The notes under the pieces: generated by a model
The model's input: the letters and a program-made list of their open reading frames with translations, nothing else
What the model was told of the DNA's origin: nothing
The model's database searches: none
Source of the DNA: Terriglobia bacterium
GTDB taxonomy: Bacteria > Acidobacteriota > Terriglobia > UBA7540
Direction: 5' to 3'
DNA: 38,731 nucleotides
NCBI GenBank assembly: GCA_020073545.1
Contig: JAIQEZ010000033.1
Coordinates: 1 to 38,731, forward strand
In this document: piece after piece, positions 24,785 to 31,354 of the stretch
Layout of the letters: every line of letters begins with the position of its first letter
Numbering within the stretch: the first letter of the stretch is position 1
Program-made: the position numbers and the translations under genes

Positions 24785-25426
24785 ATGAGAAAACAGATTC
24801 CTACGCAGCTAGTCGTCGGCTTGGCGATTCTGGTCATTGGTGGTGGATTCGTCTGGGGCGAGTACTTCCTCATGAAGTGGTATCCGGGCCACCAAGAGGT
24901 AGTGAAGAAAGAAACCTTGCAGCTCCTGCCTTATAAGAATGACAGTCTGGGGATTGAGATGCAGGTGGCGGCGGGGTTATATGAGAAGGTGGAATCCTTT
25001 GCTGGCGGCGTGCGAATTGTTGCGCCGCGTTTCTGGAGCATTGGACCTTCCGTGACGCTCACGTCGCAGCCGAATCCCGATCAAAGCGCGGAGTTCACTC
25101 CCCAGATCCTGGCCAAGTGGCAGACCCTGGGCGTCACCGAGGAAATCCCGCGCTACCACTTTGAGCGCACCCAACTCAACCATCGCGACGCGGTCTTGAT
25201 CTGGCAGTACAAGGATCGAGCAATGTTGCTTACGGCCCGAATCATTTCGCCGGACCGCATTGTGCAGGCGGATTGTACGCCGGGCCGAGCCGACGAGGAT
25301 CTCTACATGCAAGCCTGCGATGAGAGCCTACGGACAATCAAGGTGGCGGGCCCCGAATCTCCGCCACCTCTCACTCCGGGTGTGATGGAACTCACCCCGG
25401 CCGAGCAGGCGCCTCCGAAGCCTTAG
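24785..25426 (+). CDS. membrane-anchored hypothetical protein
   Basis: The product has 213 residues. A single hydrophobic segment near the N-terminus (PTQLVVGLAILVIGGGFVWG) looks like a signal anchor. The rest is a soluble extracytoplasmic domain: YEKVESFAGGVRIVAPRFWS, HFERTQLNHRDAVLIWQYKD and RIVQADCTPGRADEDLYMQA. The C-terminal 25 residues are Pro-rich. Two Cys residues (CTPGRADEDLYMQAC) might form a disulphide. No family is recognised, and no strong ribosome-binding site precedes the start. It follows the selD-HXXEE pair by 105 bases and precedes argJ in the same direction; it may be part of that transcription unit. Confidence 0.6.
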   Translation: MRKQIPTQLVVGLAILVIGGGFVWGEYFLMKWYPGHQEVVKKETLQLLPYKNDSLGIEMQVAAGLYEKVESFAGGVRIVAPRFWSIGPSVTLTSQPNPDQSAEFTPQILAKWQTLGVTEEIPRYHFERTQLNHRDAVLIWQYKDRAMLLTARIISPDRIVQADCTPGRADEDLYMQACDESLRTIKVAGPESPPPLTPGVMELTPAEQAPPKP

Positions 25427-25604
25427 CGGCGACGGACGAAAAGGCTTTTACCTGTTGCCGGTGCCGGCATGGCGACAGGATTCAACGCGACAAAGCACGG
25501 TCTTTAGTTTCTGACCGCCCGAGGGTTTGTGTCCTCAGGAACGCGGTAGTGCGGGTGAACTGGGTGGCTTTGTCGAGTGTCAAGGGAGGTCGCTGAGTCA
25601 AGCC

Positions 25605-26825
25605 ATGCCAAATTGGGAACCCATCGAAGGTGACCTGGCGACGCCGCTGGGGTTTCGCGGCGCAGCAGTCGCAGCCGGAATCAAGAAGACGCACGCCGCA
25701 CTAGACTTGGCGCTGATCTTTTCGGATGCGCCCGAAACCGCCGCGGCTGCGGTCTTCACGACCAACCGTGTAGTGGCGGCGCCGGTTTTGGTCTCGCGGC
25801 AGAACCTGATCGAGAGCCGGGGGCGTTGCCGCGCCATCGTCGTCAATTCTGGAAACGCCAACGCCTGCACAGGGCGCGACGGCCTGCGCGTTGCGCAGGA
25901 GACCGCGCGCGCCGCCGGCAAGCTGCTGGAAATCGAACCCTCCAAGGTCCTGGTGGCTTCGACGGGGGTCATCGGCGTTCCGCTCCGCGCCGAGCTGATT
26001 CTGAGGAAGCTCCCGAGACTGAAAAGGGAGCTCTCCGCCGAGAACGCCGCGGCGGCCGCCCGCGCCATCATGACGACGGACACCGTGCCGAAAACTTGTG
26101 TGATCCGGTCGGAAGCGAAAGGCAAGGCTGTACACATCGCCGGCATTGCCAAAGGTGCGGGGATGATTCATCCGCACATGGCCACCATGCTTTCGTTCCT
26201 CGCCACCGACGCGGCTATCGGCCCGCGCATGTTACAGAGCCTGCTCAGCGCGGCGGTCGAGGATTCCTTCAACCGCCTCACGGTGGATGGCGACACCTCC
26301 ACCAACGATACGGTCGTGACGCTGGCCAGCGGCCTTTCGGAGATTTCGGTGGTTCCCGGGAACGCCAGCCGTGCGTGGTTTCTGGAGGGGATTACACTCG
26401 TGTGCCAGACGCTCGCCCGCATGATCGCGCGCGACGGTGAGGGCGCAAGCAAGTTGGTCACGGTGGAGGTCCTCGGGGCGCGGACGCCGCTGGAGGCGGA
26501 CCGCGCGGCGCGCTCCATCGCCAACTCCCCACTGGTGAAGACCGCCCTGGCCGGCGCCGACCCGAATTGGGGCCGCATCATCTGCGCGGTGGGCTACTCG
26601 GGGGCAAGATTCGATCCAAACAAAGTCGACATTCTCGTGAATGACCTCTACCTTTGCCGCAAAGGCGTCGACGCCGGCTTCGACGAGGCAGCTGCTCACC
26701 GGGAACTTGACCGGAAGGAACTGGTGATTCGCGTGGATCTCCACGCAGGAGGAGCTTCCGCGCGCGTTTGGACCTGTGACTTCACGCGAGACTACGTCAC
26801 GATCAACGCGGCGTACCGCACGTGA
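25605..26825 (+). CDS. argJ: bifunctional ornithine acetyltransferase / N-acetylglutamate synthase
   Basis: Transfers the acetyl group from N-acetylornithine to glutamate in cyclic arginine synthesis. The product has 406 residues. The start at 25605 (MPNWEPIEGDLATPLGFRGA) is chosen because it aligns with the family N-terminus; the upstream extension has none of it. GMIHPHMATMLSFLATDA holds the self-cleavage site and the nucleophile, Thr194. Conserved segments TTNRVVAAPV, AIVVNSGNANACTG, STGVIGVPL, SFNRLTVDGDTSTNDT and ADPNWGRI follow in order. The end DYVTINAAYRT is complete. Whether it also has acetyl-CoA-dependent synthase activity cannot be read from sequence. A truncated isomerase gene overlaps its 3' end on the other strand. 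Confidence 0.96.
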   Translation: MPNWEPIEGDLATPLGFRGAAVAAGIKKTHAALDLALIFSDAPETAAAAVFTTNRVVAAPVLVSRQNLIESRGRCRAIVVNSGNANACTGRDGLRVAQETARAAGKLLEIEPSKVLVASTGVIGVPLRAELILRKLPRLKRELSAENAAAAARAIMTTDTVPKTCVIRSEAKGKAVHIAGIAKGAGMIHPHMATMLSFLATDAAIGPRMLQSLLSAAVEDSFNRLTVDGDTSTNDTVVTLASGLSEISVVPGNASRAWFLEGITLVCQTLARMIARDGEGASKLVTVEVLGARTPLEADRAARSIANSPLVKTALAGADPNWGRIICAVGYSGARFDPNKVDILVNDLYLCRKGVDAGFDEAAAHRELDRKELVIRVDLHAGGASARVWTCDFTRDYVTINAAYRT

Positions 26826-27027
26826 GGCGACCCGGGTTGAGGCACGGCGCGAGGGCGCCGCAAATTTTTTCCAGGTAGGCCTCGTCAAGGCTCGTCAGGA
26901 GTGCGTCGTAGAGCTCCAGGCCGTCGATGGGCAGGGCGGCGGCCGTCTCGATCCGCTCGAACAAACTCATCGAGCCGTCGCGCACCAGCTCGTCCATGAA
27001 GCATTTGGGGAAGGCAGCAGGTTTCAT
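26803..27027 (-). pseudogene. truncated sugar-phosphate isomerase/epimerase-like gene
   Basis: The 74-residue frame starts at 27027 with MKPAAFPKCFMDELVRDGSM, continues SLFERIETAAALPIDGLELY, and has LLTSLDEAYLEKICGAL. This is the N-terminal quarter of xylose-isomerase-like TIM-barrel proteins, which normally reach about 270-320 residues. After LEKICGAL the sequence loses similarity and stops at 26803, inside the argJ 3' end on the other strand. The start codon overlaps the SDR stop (ATGA), so it was once the next gene in an operon. The barrel cannot fold at this length, so it is a remnant, probably produced by a deletion that joined it to argJ. Confidence 0.72.
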
Positions 27028-27848
27028 CGCACCACGGCCCCGGGACTCTCCAGGTCGATGGGCGCACCGAAAGGGTATTGCTCGTAGTCGAGTACGGCGC
27101 CGGAGATCAGCTGGTTGGTGGCGAAAAACAGTGCCGCGTTGGCGATATCCTCGGGCAGCAGCATGCGGCCAAACGGGCGCGTCTTCAGCGCGTCCTCCAG
27201 CCAATTCTCACCTTTGCCCTCGACGACCGCCTCCACGTAGTGCTCTCCTTCCGTCAGCACCCAGCCGGGGTTGATCTGGTTCACGCGGATGCAGTATTGC
27301 GATAGGTAGTTCGCCAGATTCTTCGTGAACACCATCATCCCGCCTTTCGCGGCGGAATAGGCCAGGAGTTTCCTTAACCCGCAGTATGCGTTCACGGACC
27401 CGATGTTAACGATGCAACCGCTGCGCCGTTCCTTCATATGGCGCACCGCTTCTTGGCACAGGATAAACGGGGCGCGCAAGTCGACCGCGAAGATTTCGTC
27501 CCACAGCGCCGTGGAAGTGTCTTCAATCGTGCCCCGATGCACGACGCCGGCGTTGTTTACGAGGATGTCAAGCCGGCCGAAGCGCTCCCGGGCTTTCCCT
27601 ACGATGCTGCGGCAGTGAGCCTCGTCCCGCAAGTCGCCGGTCGTGAGCAGTGCTTGACTTCCGGCAGCTTCAATCGCCTGGACGATCTTTTCGCCACCCG
27701 CCCGCTGGCTCTGTAGCCCCTGCACCAGCACGCGCGCGCCGTGCTCGCCCAGCTTCCGAGCGATCCCCCCGCCGATGCCTTGCGTCGAACCGGTGACCAC
27801 AGCAACTTGGCCTGCCAGCGATGCCTTCTCGGCGTTTGTTTGACCCAT
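27024..27848 (-). CDS. short-chain dehydrogenase/reductase (sugar/polyol type)
   Basis: The product has 274 residues. The start at 27848 (MGQTNAEKASLAGQVAVVTG) follows AGGAGG; an in-frame ATG at 27875 is less well placed. TGSTQGIGGGIARKL is the cofactor loop, NNAG the structural motif, IGSVNAY the Ser, and YSAAKGG gives Tyr and Lys. NPGWVLTEGEHYVEAVVEGK and the C-terminal SGAVLDYEQYPFGAPIDLES are typical of sugar- or gluconate-type SDRs. The stop overlaps the start of the truncated isomerase, and an alcohol dehydrogenase remnant lies 23 bases upstream. It therefore looks like the last intact member of a lost carbohydrate operon. Confidence 0.9.
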   Translation of the reverse strand: MGQTNAEKASLAGQVAVVTGSTQGIGGGIARKLGEHGARVLVQGLQSQRAGGEKIVQAIEAAGSQALLTTGDLRDEAHCRSIVGKARERFGRLDILVNNAGVVHRGTIEDTSTALWDEIFAVDLRAPFILCQEAVRHMKERRSGCIVNIGSVNAYCGLRKLLAYSAAKGGMMVFTKNLANYLSQYCIRVNQINPGWVLTEGEHYVEAVVEGKGENWLEDALKTRPFGRMLLPEDIANAALFFATNQLISGAVLDYEQYPFGAPIDLESPGAVVR

Positions 27849-27871
27849 GGGTTCCTCCTGTGATTCACTCG

Positions 27872-28075
27872 TCACGCGCCCGTGCGCGCCGGTTTCACGA
27901 CGGCTTTCACAATTTCCCCCGCACGCGTTTCCTCGAAACAGGTGCGCCAGTTCGCGAAGTTTTCAATTCGGCCCATCATACGCAAAAGGTCGAGCTTCCC
28001 CGAGGCGAGTAGCGTGATGACCTTTTCCCAAGTCAGGAAGCTGTGGCAGAAGCTCCCCTGCAGGCACACGGCTTT
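27872..28075 (-). pseudogene. alcohol dehydrogenase remnant (C-terminal 67 residues)
   Basis: On the minus strand, residues KAVCLQGSFCHSFLTWEKVI then TLLASGKLDLLRMMGRIENF and EIVKAVVKP match the C-terminal end of zinc-type medium-chain alcohol/threonine dehydrogenases (the 'GSFCH...WEKVI.LLASG.LD' block and the terminal 'VKAVVKP'). The frame continues upstream without stops, but into sequence with no dehydrogenase features. The Rossmann domain, zinc site and start are therefore missing. The stop is 23 bases before the SDR start, an operon-like spacing. The homology limit (28075) is approximate. Confidence 0.62.
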
Positions 28076-28420
28076 GCAGGCGTGACCCGGAGCTTCTTCG
28101 AGGGAGGTCAGGTCCAAGCGAGATTTGCACGATGGGTCGAGACAAGGAAGTAATGGCATCATCGCAGAGCCAGGGCCTGGGCTCCCGGGAAGCAAGAAGG
28201 TACTCCACTTTTGCGGATACCTCAATGACCCCGCGACAGGGTTCGTGGCCATCTTTGCCAAGCTGTATGCCGTGCGAGAATTCAGTTGCCAGGGAGGCGG
28301 TCGTCCCGTAAGCTCGACCTGCCAGAAATCTCTGGTGACGAGGAGAGTGAGTTCTTGCCTCTCCTTCCGGGGCGTCGTGCACGCGATGCAGAAGAACCAG
28401 ATGGAGTCGGGGGGTGAACG
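28076..28420. other. unexplained insertion-like segment
   Basis: This 345-base stretch lies between the alcohol dehydrogenase remnant and the TIM-barrel gene. It is open in more than one frame. The plus frame 28125-28424 and the minus frame continuing the remnant both read through, but neither shows a domain or ribosome-binding site. It may be debris of a mobile element that broke the dehydrogenase. No terminal repeats were found by eye. Confidence 0.35.
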
Positions 28421-29323
28421 ATGAATCGACGGGACTTTTCGAAGACTGTTGCCGGGGCGACCCTGAGCGGGGCCGCGCTCGCCCTCGAATCCCTTGCAGC
28501 TCCTTCTACGTCCGCGGTGGACGAGGGCGCGGCGCCACCGGCGTTCAAGTTCTCTGTCATGCTCTGGACGGTCTTCCAAAAACTGCCCTTCGAGCACCGG
28601 CTTGAAAAGGTCCGAGAGGCCGGATACCACGCCGTCGAGTTGGTGGGTGAGTACGCGAAATGGTCCGAGGAGGACTTCCGTCAGGCTAACCGCAAGCGCC
28701 GCGAACTGGGAATTACCATCGATACCACCGCGGGCCTGAAGCCTCGCCTTGCCGACCCGCGTGCGCGCGAGGCTTTCCTGGCCGACGTCCGCAACGAGCT
28801 AATGATCATGGAGAAGATCGAATGCCCCGCCTTGATCATTCTGTCGGGCAACGTAATTCCCGACCTCTCGCCGCAAGCTCAGCACGAAAGTTGTGTGGAA
28901 GGCCTGAAGCGCGCGGCGGAACTGGTGGAAGGGAAGGGTGTGACGCTGCTGCTGGAAAATATCGACCTCGAGGAAAACCCACAGTACTACCTCTGGTCAG
29001 TTGCGGAGTCTTTCAAGATCATCGAGGAAGTGAATCACCCGCAAGTCAAATTCCTCTACGATTTCTACCATGCGCAGATTTCGGGCGGGAACCTGATTGC
29101 ACATCTCCAAAAGCATGTCGATAAGGTCGGACTCGTGCACATCGCGGACGTTCCCGGCCGGCACGAGCCTGGAACGGGGGAAATCAATTACGTCAACATT
29201 TACAGAAAACTCGCGGAGCTAAAGTACAGCCCCTACGTGACCATGGAATTCTTCCCCACGGGCGATCCTGTCAAAGCCCTGGCTGCCGCGCGCGAGGAAG
29301 CCCTGCGTGCTGCGCAGGCATAA
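28421..29323 (+). CDS. TAT-exported hydroxypyruvate-isomerase-like TIM-barrel protein
   Basis: The product has 300 residues. The N-terminus MNRRDFSKTVAGATLSGAAL has a twin-arginine-type motif (RRDF) followed by a hydrophobic stretch. The barrel shows FSVMLWTVFQKLPFEHRLEK, GYHAVELVGEY, the metal-ligand strand TLLLENIDLEENPQYYLWS, FLYDFYHAQISGGNL, GLVHIADVPGRHEPGTGEIN and VTMEFFP. The pattern Glu-Asp/His-His-Glu across these strands is that of xylose-isomerase-like enzymes such as Hyi. The start at 28421 is preceded by a G-rich stretch but no classical site. Export of such proteins is common in Acidobacteriota and Planctomycetes. The substrate is unknown, and the related truncated gene at 27027 belonged to the same sugar-handling neighbourhood. 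Confidence 0.86.
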   Translation: MNRRDFSKTVAGATLSGAALALESLAAPSTSAVDEGAAPPAFKFSVMLWTVFQKLPFEHRLEKVREAGYHAVELVGEYAKWSEEDFRQANRKRRELGITIDTTAGLKPRLADPRAREAFLADVRNELMIMEKIECPALIILSGNVIPDLSPQAQHESCVEGLKRAAELVEGKGVTLLLENIDLEENPQYYLWSVAESFKIIEEVNHPQVKFLYDFYHAQISGGNLIAHLQKHVDKVGLVHIADVPGRHEPGTGEINYVNIYRKLAELKYSPYVTMEFFPTGDPVKALAAAREEALRAAQA

Positions 29324-29365
29324 GGCGGTCTTCGCCGTCAGCGGAACAGACTCCAGCAGGGCAAG

Positions 29366-29390
29366 AAGTACTTTGCTACATAAAGTACTT
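29366..29390. promoter_or_regulatory. operator 1 (AAGTACTTT-N7-AAAGTACTT)
   Basis: A perfect 9-bp inverted repeat with a 7-base centre. It shares its core TACTTT-N7-AAAGTA exactly with the site at 30450-30470. It overlaps the -35 of the promoter at 29389-29417, the position for repression. Confidence 0.75.
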
Positions 29391-29417
29391 GACAAGCTTT
29401 TCGCTCTCCTGTATAGA
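29389..29417 (+). promoter_or_regulatory. promoter of the membrane protein / regulator operon
   Basis: A perfect TTGACA (29389-29394), a 17-base spacer and TATAGA (29412-29417). The ATG of the first gene at 29424 is seven bases after the -10, so the transcript should begin at or next to the start codon (leaderless). The -35 overlaps operator 1. Confidence 0.7.
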
Positions 29418-29423
29418 TACTTC

Positions 29424-30038
29424 ATGCCTTGTGCCGGCGCCGTTCGCACTCGCCGATCTCGCCCCGCCCCGCTGCACGCGCATGCCATCGAGGACCTACG
29501 CTTCATCCGCGCGACGATGGAGAACGCCGCCTCCTTTACTGCCGTCCCGGGATGGGGAGGCGTGGCGATGGGCGCGACGGCACTGGTGGCCGCGGCTCTC
29601 GCCCCTCGGCCCGCGAGCGAAAAGGCGTGGCTGATCACCTGGTCGGCTGCGGCGCTGTGCGCTTTCGCCTTAGGCGCCTTGGCCATCTGTTGGAAAGCGC
29701 GGCGAGCGGGCACTCCCGTGCTCACCCGGCCCGGCCGCAAATTCGTACTCAGCTTCTTTCCTCCGCTGTTGGCCGGCTCTGTCCTCTCTTTTGCGCTTTA
29801 TGGAGCGGGACTGCACCGCCTGCTGCCGGGCGTCTGGCTGCTTCTCTACGGCGCAGGGGTGATGTCGGCGGGAACCTTTTCCGTGCGCGTGGTTCCCGTG
29901 ATGGGGCTGTGTTTCATGCTCGCGGGCGTTGTGGCCTTGTTTTGCCCGGCGGCCTGGGACAACGCCCTGATGGCCGCCGGGTTTGGGGGACTGCACATTC
30001 TGTTCGGAACGATTATCGCCAGGAGGTACGGTGGCTAG
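29424..30038 (+). CDS. multi-span membrane protein encoded with a winged-helix regulator
   Basis: The 204-residue protein of unknown function has a cytoplasmic N-terminus (MPCAGAVRTRRSRPAPLHAH; AIEDLRFIRATMENAASFTA). About six hydrophobic segments follow. The conserved-looking signature VPGWGGVAMGATALVAAALA comes before the first, and the end is GGLHILFGTIIARRYGG. The start at 29424 was preferred over the upstream extension from 29307, because that one crosses the operator and promoter. The stop overlaps the GTG start of the next gene by eight bases, so the two proteins are translationally coupled. A membrane sensor or effector controlled by its own regulator is likely but not shown. Confidence 0.75.
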   Translation: MPCAGAVRTRRSRPAPLHAHAIEDLRFIRATMENAASFTAVPGWGGVAMGATALVAAALAPRPASEKAWLITWSAAALCAFALGALAICWKARRAGTPVLTRPGRKFVLSFFPPLLAGSVLSFALYGAGLHRLLPGVWLLLYGAGVMSAGTFSVRVVPVMGLCFMLAGVVALFCPAAWDNALMAAGFGGLHILFGTIIARRYGG

Positions 30039-30423
30039 ATCCAGCGCACTCGCTGGGCATCGACCGGCGGGAACACGACAAATGGCTCGCGGTGCGCAGA
30101 GCGAGCGCAGGGAATCACCCGCGAACGCCGCACCCGAACTCGATCGCCTGATTCACGAGCGCATCCGCTTGGGGATCGTCAGCGCGCTGGCAGCCAACGA
30201 ATCGCTCAGCTTCAACGATCTGAAGAAACTGCTCCTGACCACGGACGGCAACCTGAGCGTCCATGCGCGCAAGCTCGAGGAAGCGAAATACCTCGTTTGC
30301 GAGAAGTACTTTGAAGGCAGGCTGCCCAAAACCGTGTACCGCCTGACTACGACCGGGCGGCAGGCGCTCGGGCGCTACCTGGATCACATGGAAACGCTGA
30401 TTCACTCAATGCGTGCGCGGTAG
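30031..30423 (+). CDS. winged-helix transcriptional regulator
   Basis: The 130-residue protein has its start at the GTG at 30031, four bases after AGGAGG and inside the end of the upstream gene. Residues about 36-110 form a winged helix: LIHERIRLGIVSALAANESL, SFNDLKKLLLTTDGNLSVHA, RKLEEAKYLVCEKYFEGRLP and KTVYRLTTTGRQALGRYLDH. The layout resembles small MarR/ArsR-like 'winged helix DNA-binding' proteins with one domain. Two matching palindromes (29366-29390 and 30450-30470) flank the two-gene unit and are its natural binding sites, one of them covering its own promoter. The effector is unknown; the membrane partner may sense it. Confidence 0.83.
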   Translation: MARSSALAGHRPAGTRQMARGAQSERRESPANAAPELDRLIHERIRLGIVSALAANESLSFNDLKKLLLTTDGNLSVHARKLEEAKYLVCEKYFEGRLPKTVYRLTTTGRQALGRYLDHMETLIHSMRAR

Positions 30424-30449
30424 CCAGCGGGGCAAAAAAATTTCGCCCG

Positions 30450-30470
30450 GTACTTTGCAGCGCAAAGTAC
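30450..30470. promoter_or_regulatory. operator 2 (GTACTTTGC-AGC-GCAAAGTAC)
   Basis: A perfect 9-bp inverted repeat with a 3-base centre, 27 bases after the regulator stop and 89 bases before the uppS start. The core TACTTT-N7-AAAGTA is identical, with identical spacing, to operator 1. It probably extends the same regulon to uppS and the DUF4173 gene. Confidence 0.75.
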
Positions 30471-30558
30471 ATTGCCTGGGTGCATCACCGTCGCGGCGGG
30501 ACATTTCCAGTCGGCAGGGTGTCCCGGCAGGCGGCGGAGTTTTCCGCGGAGACACTGC

Positions 30559-31296
30559 ATGGTAAATGCCAACGGGGATGAGCAGCTGAGGCCGAAGCGT
30601 TCTGACCTGCACGTGGCGATCATCATGGACGGTAGCGGGCGTTGGGCGACAGCCCGCGGGCTGCCACGCTCAGAAGGTCACCGCGCGGGCCGCGCGGCAG
30701 TTCGCCGTGTCATCGAAGCCGCGCCGCAATGCGGCATCGGCACGCTGACCCTCTACGCCTTCTCTTCTGACAACTGGCGCCGGCCGGAAAGCGAAGTCTT
30801 TGAACTGATGCGAATCTTCGAGGGCTTTTTCCACGTGGATGCGCCAGCCCTTATCCGGCGCGGCATCCGGATGAGCGTGCTGGGGCAGCGCGACCGCCTG
30901 CCGGTTTCCCTACTGCAAGCCATCGAGAAGGTTGAGGCGTCCAGCCGGTCCGGAGGCCAACATCATGTCCGTCTGGCCATCGATTATTCCGGCCGCGAGG
31001 CGATCGTCCGTGCGGCAAGCCAATTCCGTCAAACCTGCGACACCCCCGCCGAAGTCTTTGCTCGCCTACTTGCCGAAGTGGAACAGGCGGACGAAGCGGT
31101 GCCGGATATCGACCTCTTGATCCGCACGGGCGGCGAGCAGCGCCTGAGCAATTGCCCGCTCTGGGAGATTGCCTACGCCGAGTTGTATTTTACCCCATGT
31201 CTCTGGCCGGACTTCAGCGCCGCGGACCTCGACGCCGCGGTTCGGGAGTTTCGGACGCGCGACCGACGTTTCGGCCACTTGCCAGCCCTGGTTTGA
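30559..31296 (+). CDS. uppS: isoprenyl transferase (undecaprenyl diphosphate synthase family paralogue)
   Basis: cis-Prenyltransferase adding isopentenyl units to farnesyl diphosphate to form the undecaprenyl-type lipid carrier. The product has 245 residues, a normal length. The start at 30559 follows GCGGAG. The substrate and Mg site is VAIIMDGSGRWATARGLPRS, with catalytic Asp24; the next conserved Asn of DGNGRW is Ser26 here. Other motifs are GHRAGRAAVRRVIEAAPQCG, LYAFSSDNWRRP, DIDLLIRTGGEQRLSN (RTGGEQ, usually RTSGEQ) and LYFTPCLWPDFSAADLDAAV. The Ser26 change and its placement next to a palindrome and a DUF4173 gene suggest a paralogue rather than the housekeeping copy. That would need the rest of the genome. 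Confidence 0.9.
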   Translation: MVNANGDEQLRPKRSDLHVAIIMDGSGRWATARGLPRSEGHRAGRAAVRRVIEAAPQCGIGTLTLYAFSSDNWRRPESEVFELMRIFEGFFHVDAPALIRRGIRMSVLGQRDRLPVSLLQAIEKVEASSRSGGQHHVRLAIDYSGREAIVRAASQFRQTCDTPAEVFARLLAEVEQADEAVPDIDLLIRTGGEQRLSNCPLWEIAYAELYFTPCLWPDFSAADLDAAVREFRTRDRRFGHLPALV

Positions 31297-31354
31297 CTTC
31301 CTGCGGCGCCGGCCCCGGCCACGCCCGAAGTTCCGCGGCAAAGGAGCTCGACGC

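Noticed and set aside
28125-28424. 99-codon plus-strand reading next to the TIM-barrel gene
   Set aside because: No ribosome-binding site, no family, and it lies in the insertion-like segment; kept only as an open question.
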